DNA of 64,000 bases from Seonamhaeicola maritimus (GCF_008056315.1 NZ_VRKQ01000008.1:762957-826956), one strand, 5' to 3'. Positions 46,007 to 54,879 are shown, numbered from the stretch's first letter. The notes: generated by a model from the letters alone, not told the origin. A program made the numbers and translations.

Positions 46007-47560
46007 TTATTTTTTCATCACTTTTGTAAGGATGCCGAATACACTTCTAATGAATGTAGCACTTGTTAAAACTTTTACTACCGGATTAATTCTAGTACTT
46101 TTTCGCCTTCGGGTAGAAGATGTACTTTTTGCTTTGCGTTTAGCTTCAGCTTTTTTCAAAGCTTCTTTTTCAATACGCGCTTTTTCTTTGGCCTCGTCTG
46201 CTTCAGCTTTTTTTATTTTTTCATTCAGCATTTCATAAGCACTTTCACGGTCAACTTCTTTATTATATTTTTTTGAAAGTTGTGAATGTGAAACTAGCGT
46301 ATCCAATTCAGAATCAGTTAAGACATCCATTCTACTCATTGGAGCACGCATCATGGTAGCAGCTAGTGGTGTAGGTCGTCCTTTTTCATCTAAAGCAGAA
46401 ACTAATGCTTCTCCAATTCCCAAAGAGGTAAGTACTTCTGTTGTGTCATAGTATTCAGAATCTGGATAGTTTTCTGCCGTTAATTTAATGGCTTTTCTAT
46501 CTTTTGCAGTAAAAGCTCTTAAGGCATGTTGCACTTTTAAACCTAATTGACCTAGAACCTCTTCTGGAACATCGGTAGGGTTTTGTGTAACAAAATATAG
46601 TCCCACACCCTTACTTCTAATTAGTTTTACAATACTTTCAATTTGGTTTAATAAAGGTTTTGAAGCTTCGTTGAAAATTAAATGTGCTTCATCAATAAAC
46701 ATGATGAGTTCAGGCCTATCACTATCCCCTTGTTCAGGGAAGGTAGAATATATTTCAGCTAATAAACTTAACATGAAAGTAGAAAATAATTTAGGCCTAT
46801 CTTGAATATCTGTAAGCCTTATGATATTAATATAGCCCCTTCCATTTTCGTCAATCCTTAATAAATCATCAACGTCAAATGAGGTTTCACCAAAAAACAG
46901 GTCGGCTCCTTGCTGTTCTAATTCTATTATTTTCCTAAGAATAGCACCTGTAGAAGCTGTAGAAATTCTGCCATAAGATTTTGTGAATTCTTCTTTTCCT
47001 TCATTGGTAGCATAATGCAAAGTTTTCTTTAAGTCCTTTAAATCTAGGATGGGTAATTTATTGTCATCACAATATTGAAAAAGAACAGCCATAACTCCAG
47101 ATTGAGCTTGAGTTAGGTCTAGAATTCTGGAGAGTAGTACAGGTCCAAATTCACTTATGGTAGCTCTTAAACGGACTCCATCCTGCTCTGACAATGTTAA
47201 AACTTCAACAGGAAACGATTTTGCTTCAAATGGTAATCCTATTTTTTCATGGCGTTCATCAATTTTAGGGTGCCCCGGACTTGGTTTAGCTAATCCACTT
47301 AAATCACCTTTAATGTCCATAAGTAATACCGGTATGCCTTTATCGCTTAAGTTTTCAGCTAAAACCTGAAGTGATTTTGTTTTTCCGGTACCTGTAGCTC
47401 CTGCAATTAAGCCATGACGATTCATTGTTTTTAAGGGAATCTTAACATGAGCTCCAGTTACAGTTTCGCCATTTAACATGGCTGCACCAATTGGAATAAA
47501 ATCACCTTTAGTCTTATTTCCTTCAGTTATATAATTATAAAAAGTGTCCTTAGCATCCAT
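46007..47560 (-). CDS. HerA-like ATPase of the YjgR/DUF853 family
   Basis: 517 residues. Walker A is AGATGTGKTKSLQ (near residue 58) and Walker B is ELIMFIDEAHL (near residue 294), with GVGLYFVTQNPTDVPEEVLGQLGLKVQHALRAFT (sensor region) and FSTFMLSLLAEIYSTFPEQGD. The C-terminal tail (about 440-500) is Lys/Ala/Glu-rich coiled coil ending in a basic patch. The hexameric ATPase role of this bacterial branch is undefined; there is no partner nuclease (NurA-like) or defence gene adjacent, so an anti-phage function is not indicated. Confidence 0.88.
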   Translation of the reverse strand: MDAKDTFYNYITEGNKTKGDFIPIGAAMLNGETVTGAHVKIPLKTMNRHGLIAGATGTGKTKSLQVLAENLSDKGIPVLLMDIKGDLSGLAKPSPGHPKIDERHEKIGLPFEAKSFPVEVLTLSEQDGVRLRATISEFGPVLLSRILDLTQAQSGVMAVLFQYCDDNKLPILDLKDLKKTLHYATNEGKEEFTKSYGRISTASTGAILRKIIELEQQGADLFFGETSFDVDDLLRIDENGRGYINIIRLTDIQDRPKLFSTFMLSLLAEIYSTFPEQGDSDRPELIMFIDEAHLIFNEASKPLLNQIESIVKLIRSKGVGLYFVTQNPTDVPEEVLGQLGLKVQHALRAFTAKDRKAIKLTAENYPDSEYYDTTEVLTSLGIGEALVSALDEKGRPTPLAATMMRAPMSRMDVLTDSELDTLVSHSQLSKKYNKEVDRESAYEMLNEKIKKAEADEAKEKARIEKEALKKAEAKRKAKSTSSTRRRKSTRINPVVKVLTSATFIRSVFGILTKVMKK

Positions 47561-47633
47561 AGGGTCTAATTTTGTATAAATGTAAAGGAAATAAGAGGAA
47601 GAAAAAAATAAGAAATAGGAAGTAATTACTTTA

Positions 47634-48245
47634 TTATTCGCGCCATTTTACCCAGATAACCGCACCTACATCATCTACATCTCCACCAGAATTTCTAACC
47701 TCTAGTGTAATATAATCTCCAACATTAAAATCAATATTGTAAGATGTGCTTGTAAACGTTCCACTTGAAAGACTAATTCTTCCATCTAAAGTAGGGTCTG
47801 CATTATTCCCAACATCTGTTCCGTTTATTTTGAGGTCAAATTGTTTATCATCTTCTCCTCCGGAAGATTGAATGGTCATATATACAATAGTGCCATCAAA
47901 AGGCATTTTAGGCCCACTGCTATTGGCTCTAAGATCTCCACCAAATCTTAACCTTTCGTTATCAGCCCCACCATTTCTTCCGTATTGTAAAGCTGTGGTT
48001 TCTAGACTTAACCACTTGATTCTAGTGGCATCATACATAAACAACTTGTCGCCAATTAATGAAATTTGTCCAGTAACTGTTCCGGAAGGAGTTGTTTGGG
48101 AATTTAATTCCAAAGCAGGAATTCCAGTATTAGTTGTTTCAATTTCTAATTCGGCAGTTGGGTTGGTAGTTCCAATACCAACTTGAGAAAACCCTATGCT
48201 ATGCATGCATAGAAATAAGGCAAGGGGCAATATTGTCTTTTTCAT
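47634..48245 (-). CDS. Secreted flavobacterial surface protein (tail-fibre-like start)
   Basis: 203 residues: signal peptide to GFSQ, then VGIGTTNPTAELEIETTNTG, the opening typical of many flavobacterial secreted proteins related to phage tail-fibre/chaperone-of-endosialidase substrates. The C-terminal half is a beta-rich domain (FDGTIVYMTIQSSGGEDDKQFDLKINGTDVG). No T9SS sorting domain. Function unknown. Confidence 0.75.
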   Translation of the reverse strand: MKKTILPLALFLCMHSIGFSQVGIGTTNPTAELEIETTNTGIPALELNSQTTPSGTVTGQISLIGDKLFMYDATRIKWLSLETTALQYGRNGGADNERLRFGGDLRANSSGPKMPFDGTIVYMTIQSSGGEDDKQFDLKINGTDVGNNADPTLDGRISLSSGTFTSTSYNIDFNVGDYITLEVRNSGGDVDDVGAVIWVKWRE

Positions 48246-48348
48246 CTTTGAGAGAGTGAGAGATGCAATTTACTTTTAATTAATCCTTTCGCGAAATTAG
48301 GAAAATTGAAATGGAAATCAAAATATGATAAAAAAGTAAGGGATTATG

Positions 48349-48356
48349 TATCTTTG
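48349..48356 (+). promoter_or_regulatory. -7 element of queE
   Basis: TATCTTTG matches TAnnTTTG. Its position rules out the upstream ATG at 48346 as the queE start and leaves only 7 bases before the ATG at 48364, implying a leaderless transcript. Confidence 0.6.
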
Positions 48357-48363
48357 CAGACTT

Positions 48364-48993
48364 ATGAATATGGAGATAAAAGAATTAGTAGATAAGGGTG
48401 AAATGCTTCCTTTAATGGAAGAGTTTTATACTATTCAGGGTGAAGGTTTCTATAAAGGAACAGCGGCTTATTTTATTAGAATAGGAGGTTGTGATGTAGG
48501 TTGCCATTGGTGTGATGTTAAAGAAAGTTGGAATGCAGATTTACATCCGCCTACTGAGACTTCTAAAATAGTTGAAAATGCCAAAAAGAATAGTGATACA
48601 ATTGTGGTAACAGGTGGTGAACCTTTAACTTGGGATATGACCATATTAACTTCAAAATTGAAGGAGTCTGGTTTAAAAACTCATATTGAAACTTCTGGAG
48701 CTTATAAACTTACAGGGATTTGGGATTGGATTTGTTTGTCGCCAAAAAAAATGAAATTACCAACTGATGAGGTTTGTAAAAATGCTGATGAGCTAAAAAT
48801 TATCGTTTATAACAAAGATGATTTACGATTTGCTGAAGAACAAGCTGCAAAAGTAAATGAAGATTGTATTTTGTATTTACAACCAGAATGGAGTAAACGT
48901 GATAAAGTAGTTCCACTTATTGTAGACTATGTTATGCAAAACCCTAAGTGGAAAGTGTCACTTCAAACGCATAAGTATTTGAATATACCATAA
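48364..48993 (+). CDS. queE: 7-carboxy-7-deazaguanine synthase QueE (radical SAM)
   Basis: 209 residues from ATG 48364 (MNMEIKELVDKG). The radical SAM cluster motif is CDVGCHWC (Cx3Cx2C), with FYTIQGEGFYKGTAAYFIRIGGC before it and IVVTGGEPLTW after. It converts carboxytetrahydropterin to 7-carboxy-7-deazaguanine for queuosine. Other que genes are not in the window. QueE is shorter than most radical SAM enzymes, as here. Confidence 0.93.
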   Translation: MNMEIKELVDKGEMLPLMEEFYTIQGEGFYKGTAAYFIRIGGCDVGCHWCDVKESWNADLHPPTETSKIVENAKKNSDTIVVTGGEPLTWDMTILTSKLKESGLKTHIETSGAYKLTGIWDWICLSPKKMKLPTDEVCKNADELKIIVYNKDDLRFAEEQAAKVNEDCILYLQPEWSKRDKVVPLIVDYVMQNPKWKVSLQTHKYLNIP

Positions 48994-49000
48994 ATAAAAT

Positions 49001-49027
49001 AAGCCTTGAAAAATCAAGGCTTTTTTA
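49001..49027 (+). terminator. Intrinsic terminator after queE
   Basis: AAGCCTTGA-AAAA-TCAAGGCTT followed by T; 8 bases after the stop codon. Confidence 0.88.
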
Positions 49028-49048
49028 ATTGAATCAAAAATTTTCTTA

Positions 49049-49576
49049 TTATTTCGTAATTGAAACAGTCGCTCTAGTAGTGCCCCAGCCTAAATGCAGG
49101 TTGCCTTCTGAAAATGTTATTGAGAAAGCCTCTAAAGATTCTCCAGAACTAACAGGAGCAGAAACTCTTATAACATCGTTAGCTTCATTATACGAATAAG
49201 CACCCCAAACATTAATATCCTTGTTAATAATGATGGTCCATTCTTTTTCACCAGGAATAGTAAATAGTGAATATTCGCCAGCACTAACTGCTTTTCCACC
49301 AATCTTCATATCACTATAAAACGTAATGCTTGCAGCTTCATTGGCACCTGTTCTCCAAACCTTTCCATTTGGAGCTAAAGCACTTAATTCTCTGCCTTTA
49401 AGTTGTGGTCTGCTATAAACCACTTTGGCCATTGCTGGAGCATTTCTTGAAGTTTTATATAAGGCGGCATCCATTGGACTTTTGTCTAATCCTCTAAACT
49501 TTTGAGCATCTACATTGGTAGATAATAACATAATAAATACAAAAGCAATAGTGGAAAGTAATGATGATTTTTTCAT
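49049..49576 (-). CDS. Secreted DUF2911 protein
   Basis: 175 residues from the ATG at 49576 (MKKSSLLSTIAFVFIMLLSTNVDAQ, signal peptide). The core has VVYSRPQLKGRELSALAPNGKVWRTGANEAASITFYSD, VSAGEYSLFTIP and EWTIIINKD, the DUF2911 signature. It is a paralogue of the gene at 24621. No neighbour suggests a role. Confidence 0.87.
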   Translation of the reverse strand: MKKSSLLSTIAFVFIMLLSTNVDAQKFRGLDKSPMDAALYKTSRNAPAMAKVVYSRPQLKGRELSALAPNGKVWRTGANEAASITFYSDMKIGGKAVSAGEYSLFTIPGEKEWTIIINKDINVWGAYSYNEANDVIRVSAPVSSGESLEAFSITFSEGNLHLGWGTTRATVSITK

Positions 49577-49675
49577 AATGAAATTTTTAGATTTATGATT
49601 AGGCTTAAAGTTAAGAGGAATTTCTGTTAACATTCTTATAAAAGTCGAATGTGAATGTTAAAGTTTACAATGACC

Positions 49676-49709
49676 TAAAAAAAGAGCCACTCAAAATGAA
49701 TAGCTCTTC
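49676..49709 (-). terminator. Terminator of the gatCAB-aspS operon
   Basis: On the minus strand AAGAGCTATTCA and TGAGTGGCTCTT pair (12 bp with G-U pairs) and are followed by seven T, about 20 bases after the gatB-aspS stop. Confidence 0.8.
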
Positions 49710-49729
49710 AAAATGTTTTAAGGATGAAT

Positions 49730-52700
49730 TTACTTTTTCAGGATTCTTACATTCATCTCTTCTACTTTTTTATCAGATAGAGGTGAAGGTGCTCCGAATA
49801 ATAAATCTTCACTGGTTCCCGTTTTTGGGAAAGCCATAACCTCTCTAATAGATGCTTTCTTTTCAAGAATCATCATTAAACGATCTACACCCCAAGCAAT
49901 ACCACCATGTGGAGGTGCCCCGTAATGGAAAGCTTTATACATGGTGCCAACACTTTTTATCATTTCCTCTTTATTGTAGCCCATGTTTTTATAGGTGGCT
50001 TCTAAAATTTCTGGTTTATGAGCACGAACAGAACCACCGCCAATTTCATAACCGTTCAATATTAAGTCATATTGTTGAGCTATTATTGAGCCAATTTCTT
50101 CCTCTTTACCATTAATGTGTTTTTCAATGTCATAGGTTGCTGGCATTGAGAATGGGTTGTGAGTAAATGTCCAACTGCCCTCATCTGTTTTTTCAAACAT
50201 TGGGAAATCAACTACCCATGCAGGTCTTAATTCTTTAGGGTTAATTAATTTTAGCATTTTACCCATTTCTTGACGAACAGCATCCAATGCTTTATTAGCA
50301 GTTACATAATCTGAAGCAGAAAAGAATACAATATCTCCAACTTGTGCGTTAGCAACTTTTATTATTCCTACAGCAATATCTTCGCCTAAGAACTTTATAA
50401 TTGGCGATTGTAAATCATTTTCGTTTACAATAATATATGCTAATCCTCCTAAGCCATTTTTTTGTGCAATATTAGTGAGTTTTTCTATTTGCCCTTTAGA
50501 CATTCTTTTTTTGCCTTGTTCTTCTGCAGAAACTTTAATACACTTTACAATACCACCTTCATTAATGGGTTTGCTGAATACTTGAAAGGTAGTGTCTTTA
50601 ACTATATCTGTAATGTCCTGCATTTCTAAACCGAAACGTAAATCTGGCCTGTCACAACCATATTTGTCTATGGCCTCTTTATAAGTTAAGACCTCAAATG
50701 GTTTTAAAATCCACTTTTTACCATATACTTTTTTAACAATATCATTGAACATGTTGGTGTTCAAATCTATAATTTGCTGCATACTGGCGTACGCCACCTC
50801 AATATCTAACTGTGTGAACTCTGGCTGACGATCACCACGAGAATCTTCGTCTCTAAAACAACGCGCTAATTGGAAATATTTTTCATAACCACTTACCATT
50901 AGCATCTGTTTAAACTGCTGAGGTGCTTGTGGTAATGTGTAAAATGAGCCTGCTTCTTTACGCGTAGGAACAATAAATTCCCTAGCTCCTTCATCGGTTC
51001 CAGCACTTAAAATTGGGGTTTCAATTTCTAAGAAATCTTGCTCGTCTAAAATGTCACGCATCAATTTAATGACTCTATGACGGTTTCTGATAACTCGATG
51101 GACATCTTGATTTCTGTGGTCTAAAAACTTGTATTGAAAACGCGTAGTTTCGTTAGTTTTGATTGCACGTTTTATTTCAAATGGAAGTGTTTTAGATAGG
51201 TTTAAAATCTCTAGTTCTGATGTTTCTAATTCAATAGTTCCCGTTCTTAAACTTGGGTTGAAATCGTCTTCTTTTCGTTTTACAATTTCGCCAGTAACCA
51301 TAATTACAGATTCTGGTTTTAGTTTAACCAATTCATCTAAATTAGGGAACGATTCTCTACTTAATCTCACTTGAAAAATCTCGTTACTAGAATCCCGTAA
51401 ATCAATAAATATTAATTCACCGTGATCACGAACACTAGATACCCAACCAGATAATGTTACTTTATCTGAGATAGAAGCTTCATTTAAATCGGTTGCAATA
51501 TGAGTTCTGTACTCATCTTTAACCACCATAGGGATTTCTGGTAATACTTCCTCTTCAATTTCCTTAATGATTTTGGCATCACTTGTTTTAGTAATTGCGG
51601 TTTTGTTTTCAGATTTAGTAATTGATGATGAATCTGCTGTCAAAGCATTAAGTATGCCTTGGCGAATCACTTTTCCTGAAGCACCTTTTCCAATAATTCC
51701 AATTACTTTTCCAACTAAAATCCCAGCCTTTCCTTGGTTGCCAGATTTGATGTCGATTGCAATAGCTTCGTTTTCGGTGATAACTTTTGCAATTGCATTC
51801 TCAATCTTTTCTTTTGAAATAGTATTGTCTTCAAAATACTTGTTGTAGTCAAAATTTCTATCTTTTAAATAAGATGTAATAGCATTTTGAACTAAAACCG
51901 ATGTAATTTTCTCTTCTTTAAAGAGTTTGAAAATATCAATTAAATGATCAATTCTATAAATGTCTGCATAATCATCTGAACCAATGTTGTTTACTAATGT
52001 TTTAGCAACAAAAGACGGGTCGTTTATTACATTATTTATTGCAATAAAAGTTTCAGACCGTAATGAATCTGCTGTGAAGAATTTTGCATCTTGAGGCAAA
52101 ACACCACCTTTAATCAATATACGTTCTACCGCATAAGGAAGGGTGCTGGTATCTACGTCAATAGATTCTACTACTTCTTTAATATTTACAAAAGGTAAAT
52201 CTGGTTCAGAGATGAAACGATAATCTGCTTCAAACTCTTTTTTACGCATGGTTTTGGTTTGCTTTAAATCGGCATCAAACAAAACTGTAGTTTGGTCTGG
52301 TCTAAAATCTTTGTGTTCTATATAGTAGTTGAGTTGTTTTTCAACTTCCTCAATTAGAGCTTCGGTGATAAACTTAAATGAGTTAAGATTTTTAATCTCC
52401 GTACGTGGATTTAAGTTGTAACTACGTTTTTTTCTAAGCGAAACCGAAACATCGGATTTAAACTCTCCTTTTTCAAGGTTAGCCTCTGATATTTTTAAGT
52501 TTTGAACAATACGCTGAAGGTATTGTGCGTATGTTGAAGCGTCTTCAATATGATGAATACAAGGTTCTGTAACAATTTCAATAAGTGGTACTCCGGCTTT
52601 ATTGAAGTCAACCAAAGAAACCGTTTTCTCATGCATTAATTTTGCAGCATCTTCCTCTATATGAACCTGAGTAAGGTTTACAGTGAATTCACTTCCGTCA

Positions 52701-53068
52701 TTTCTGAAACAAGATACTTGCCCGTCAGGAATAATCGGATTATGGAATTGTGTAATCTGAATGTTTTTTGGGTTATCAGGGTATTCATAGTGTTTTCTAT
52801 CCCAGGAAATAACCTTGTTATTAAAAGTGGATTTCACAGCTTTTCCAAAGTAAATAGCTTTTGTAATAGCTTCTTTATTCACAGCAGGTAGAACACCCAT
52901 TTGCCCAGTACAAACAGAGCAGATGTTTTCATTAGGAGTTTCAATCTCTTGATTAGGACAAGAGCAGAACAGTTTGGTTTTTGTGTTTAATCGGATGTGT
53001 GTTTCCAACCCGATAACCAATTCTAATTCTTGGGCTTTAAGCGCCTCGTTTAATTGCTCTAAATCCAT
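49730..53068 (-). CDS. gatB-aspS: Fused GatB amidotransferase subunit and aspartyl-tRNA synthetase
   Basis: 1112 residues. Residues 1-476 are a complete GatB: LVIGLETHIRL, the zinc cysteines 35, 37, 50 and 53 (FCSCP, CSVC), HYEYPDNPKNIQITQ, and a YqeY-like tail ending GKASGKVIRQGILNAL-type. Residues 477-518 are a linker. Residues 519-1112 are a full bacterial AspRS: anticodon-binding OB fold (SGWVSSVRDHGELIFIDLRD), class II motif 2 (FRDEDSRGDRQPEFTQLD), GAD insertion and motif 3 (GGIAWGVDRLMM). His549 in RDHG occupies the loop where non-discriminating AspRS carry His and E. coli has Leu. The start overlaps the gatA stop by one base (TAATG). The chain would charge tRNA(Asn) with Asp and pass it to the transamidase. 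Confidence 0.95.
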   Translation of the reverse strand: MDLEQLNEALKAQELELVIGLETHIRLNTKTKLFCSCPNQEIETPNENICSVCTGQMGVLPAVNKEAITKAIYFGKAVKSTFNNKVISWDRKHYEYPDNPKNIQITQFHNPIIPDGQVSCFRNDGSEFTVNLTQVHIEEDAAKLMHEKTVSLVDFNKAGVPLIEIVTEPCIHHIEDASTYAQYLQRIVQNLKISEANLEKGEFKSDVSVSLRKKRSYNLNPRTEIKNLNSFKFITEALIEEVEKQLNYYIEHKDFRPDQTTVLFDADLKQTKTMRKKEFEADYRFISEPDLPFVNIKEVVESIDVDTSTLPYAVERILIKGGVLPQDAKFFTADSLRSETFIAINNVINDPSFVAKTLVNNIGSDDYADIYRIDHLIDIFKLFKEEKITSVLVQNAITSYLKDRNFDYNKYFEDNTISKEKIENAIAKVITENEAIAIDIKSGNQGKAGILVGKVIGIIGKGASGKVIRQGILNALTADSSSITKSENKTAITKTSDAKIIKEIEEEVLPEIPMVVKDEYRTHIATDLNEASISDKVTLSGWVSSVRDHGELIFIDLRDSSNEIFQVRLSRESFPNLDELVKLKPESVIMVTGEIVKRKEDDFNPSLRTGTIELETSELEILNLSKTLPFEIKRAIKTNETTRFQYKFLDHRNQDVHRVIRNRHRVIKLMRDILDEQDFLEIETPILSAGTDEGAREFIVPTRKEAGSFYTLPQAPQQFKQMLMVSGYEKYFQLARCFRDEDSRGDRQPEFTQLDIEVAYASMQQIIDLNTNMFNDIVKKVYGKKWILKPFEVLTYKEAIDKYGCDRPDLRFGLEMQDITDIVKDTTFQVFSKPINEGGIVKCIKVSAEEQGKKRMSKGQIEKLTNIAQKNGLGGLAYIIVNENDLQSPIIKFLGEDIAVGIIKVANAQVGDIVFFSASDYVTANKALDAVRQEMGKMLKLINPKELRPAWVVDFPMFEKTDEGSWTFTHNPFSMPATYDIEKHINGKEEEIGSIIAQQYDLILNGYEIGGGSVRAHKPEILEATYKNMGYNKEEMIKSVGTMYKAFHYGAPPHGGIAWGVDRLMMILEKKASIREVMAFPKTGTSEDLLFGAPSPLSDKKVEEMNVRILKK

Positions 53069-54468
53069 TATATCGTATCTTTTAAGAAGTTAGCAAACTT
53101 CAAAACAAGTTCGTCGTTGTCTTTTGCGGCTGTAATTTGCAAGCCCGTTTCAGTTCCTTGCGGAACGGTAAGTGTTGGTAATTGCCCCAAGCTAAACCCT
53201 ACGGTATAAGCATCTGATAAATACATAGCAAGTGGGTCTTTTAAGCTATCTCCAATTTTAGGCGGAGACATTGGTGTTACTGGAGAAATGATAATATCCA
53301 CCTCACTAAAATCTTCTTCAAAATTTTGAGATATCTGATCTCTTAATGACAAACCTTTTAAGTAAATCTCATCACTAAATCCTTGAGATAATACTTGGTT
53401 TCCACCAACAATTCTTCGCTTTGTTTCTTCAGAAAAGTTTTCTGATCGGGTGACAGAATATGTTTCTTTCAAATTATCAGACTCTATTCTGTTACCGTAG
53501 TTAGTACCATCTAATCTTGATAGGTTAGAGGCTGTTTCGGCCATTGCCAAAGTATAATATGTGGAAACCAAAGTGTCAGATTTAAAGAAGTCTAATTCTT
53601 TTACTTCAATACCTTTAGCTTTAATCTTTTCAATAGCACTGAAAAAATCAGCTTTTATTTTTTCGTCAATAGCATCACTTTCAACAAAGTTTTTAAAGTA
53701 TCCAACAGATTTGATGGAACCGTTTGATGAGATTGCCTCTTCGGTAATTGCTTTAGAAGTATATGTGGTTTGATCTTTTGCATCTTTACCACTCATAGTA
53801 TTTAAAACAATACGAATATCTTCAATGGATTTAGCAATAGGTCCAACACAATCTGTAGATGAAGCATAAGCCATTAATCCGTATCTAGAAATACGTCCGT
53901 AAGTTGGTTTTAAACCATAAACATTATTGTAGCCAGCAGGCTGACGCACAGAACCGCCAGTATCACCACCAATAGAAAATACCGTGTAGTCTTTTGCAAC
54001 GTTTACGGCAGAGCCTCCACTGGAACCACCACCAACAAGCTCTGGGTTAATTGCATTTTTTACAGCCCCAAAAATGGTGTTTTCACTAGATGAACCATGA
54101 CCAAAACTATCACAGTTTTCTTTTACAATAGGAATAGCTCCAGCATCTAATAGTTTTTGAATGGCTGTGGCTGTATATGCCGATTTATAATTTTTCAATA
54201 AATCTGAACTAGCGGTAGTATAGGTTCCCTGAACCATGTACACATCTTTAATTCCAAAAGGAATACCTTCTAGAAGTCCGATAGATTCACCACTGGCAAT
54301 TTTTTGATCTACTTTTTTAGCTGATTCCAATGCTGAATCTTCTAATAAACTATTAACTGTATTGTTAGTGTTCTGTTTAAGTGCTTCTAATTTTTCTTTA
54401 ACTAGGTCTAAGCAAGAAATCTCTTGGCTTACTAGTTTTTTATGTAGTGTGTGAATTTGAGATTCCAT
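53068..54468 (-). CDS. gatA: Asp/Glu-tRNA amidotransferase subunit A
   Basis: 466 residues of the amidase-signature family. The catalytic Lys is in GIPFGIKDV (near residue 73), with cis-Ser and Ser nucleophile in GGGSSGGSAVNVA and GGDTGGSVRQPAGY. YGLKPTYGRISRYGLMAYASSTDCVG is typical of GatA. It releases ammonia from glutamine for GatB. It lies 2 bases after gatC and overlaps gatB-aspS by one base. Confidence 0.95.
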   Translation of the reverse strand: MESQIHTLHKKLVSQEISCLDLVKEKLEALKQNTNNTVNSLLEDSALESAKKVDQKIASGESIGLLEGIPFGIKDVYMVQGTYTTASSDLLKNYKSAYTATAIQKLLDAGAIPIVKENCDSFGHGSSSENTIFGAVKNAINPELVGGGSSGGSAVNVAKDYTVFSIGGDTGGSVRQPAGYNNVYGLKPTYGRISRYGLMAYASSTDCVGPIAKSIEDIRIVLNTMSGKDAKDQTTYTSKAITEEAISSNGSIKSVGYFKNFVESDAIDEKIKADFFSAIEKIKAKGIEVKELDFFKSDTLVSTYYTLAMAETASNLSRLDGTNYGNRIESDNLKETYSVTRSENFSEETKRRIVGGNQVLSQGFSDEIYLKGLSLRDQISQNFEEDFSEVDIIISPVTPMSPPKIGDSLKDPLAMYLSDAYTVGFSLGQLPTLTVPQGTETGLQITAAKDNDELVLKFANFLKDTI

Positions 54469-54470
54469 AA

Positions 54471-54740
54471 CTATTCTTCAATAACTTTAGACACTACCAA
54501 AAAACCCTTTTTTTGTTTTGGGAAATTTTCTTTTATGATTTCCTTTTCAATAGCAGAACTTTCAATGACAACATCTTCCCTTAAATCATTAACAGAAACC
54601 GCATTATTATTGATATTAGCATTAAAGGAATTATTAGTGGTATGTGCGTTTTTAATCACATCAAATAATTGGCTAACTGCTTCAGAGGGTTTTGCCCCTT
54701 TAATGCTCGACAATACGTCGACTGTCATAATTTTACTCAT
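54471..54740 (-). CDS. gatC: Divergent GatC-like subunit
   Basis: 89 residues. Only the C-terminal part matches GatC: LREDVVIESSAIEKEIIKENFPKQKKGFLVVSKVIEE follows the pattern REDxV...NFPxxxxGFxxVxKVIE of the strap that wraps GatA/GatB. The first 50 residues lack the usual helical hairpin (the LARLxLxxEE pattern) and carry an Asn-rich stretch (TTNNSFNANINNNAVSVND). Gene position and the tail support GatC; the N-terminus is unusual. It is the first structural gene after the Asn leader and attenuator. Confidence 0.8.
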   Translation of the reverse strand: MSKIMTVDVLSSIKGAKPSEAVSQLFDVIKNAHTTNNSFNANINNNAVSVNDLREDVVIESSAIEKEIIKENFPKQKKGFLVVSKVIEE

Positions 54741-54756
54741 GGTTCAAATATTATAT

Positions 54757-54785
54757 TAAAAAAGCCTTCCGTAGTAGGAAGGCTT
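54757..54785 (-). terminator. Attenuator hairpin between the Asn leader peptide and gatC
   Basis: On the minus strand AAGCCTTCC-TACTAC-GGAAGGCTT followed by four more T, a canonical intrinsic terminator with a perfect 9 bp stem. It lies 30 bases after the leader stop codon and 16 bases before gatC, so unless it is overcome the operon is not transcribed. Its first arm is complementary to the GGAAGG segment just after the leader stop codon. Confidence 0.88.
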
Positions 54786-54805
54786 CATATATTTTCAAAC
54801 AATAA

Positions 54806-54818
54806 CCTTCCTTTCCTA
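54806..54818 (-). promoter_or_regulatory. Antiterminator segment of the gat leader
   Basis: On the minus strand TAGGAAAGGAAGG. The last six bases GGAAGG (54806-54811) pair with CCTTCC of the terminator's first arm; alternatively TAGGAA(A)GG pairs with CCTTCCTA. The segment begins with the leader's own stop codon, so a ribosome finishing the leader would cover it and let the terminator form. Confidence 0.68.
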
Positions 54819-54863
54819 GATGTTAGGATTATTGAAATTATTATTGTTATTGTTATTTCTCAT
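54816..54863 (-). CDS. Asn-rich leader peptide of the gatCAB-aspS operon (15 aa)
   Basis: ATG at 54863 to TAG at 54816 encodes MRNNNNNNNFNNPNI: seven consecutive Asn codons, 10 of 15 in all. It is preceded by a TATCTTTG promoter element and followed by an antiterminator segment and intrinsic terminator, the same layout as the trp leader at 2221-2343. It should stall ribosomes when Asn-tRNA(Asn) is scarce, favouring read-through into the operon that makes Asn-tRNA. Translation is inferred from this arrangement. I know of no described Asn leader of this kind, but I cannot search. Confidence 0.85.
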   Translation of the reverse strand: MRNNNNNNNFNNPNI

Positions 54864-54879
54864 TGTTTTTTAATCGGCT

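Noticed and set aside
46007-47560. HerA-like ATPase as part of a phage-defence system
   Set aside because: Neighbours are a lipoprotein and a secreted protein; no nuclease, Sir2 or other partner gene is present, and the protein matches the housekeeping-like YjgR/DUF853 branch.
54816-54863. Asn-rich mini-frame as chance AT-rich triplet repetition (AAT/AAC)
   Set aside because: Considered seriously, since AAT repeats arise easily in this AT-rich DNA. Kept as a real leader because AAT and AAC are mixed, an ATG, stop codon and promoter element are correctly placed, and an antiterminator and terminator with matching arms follow directly before an operon for Asn-tRNA synthesis.
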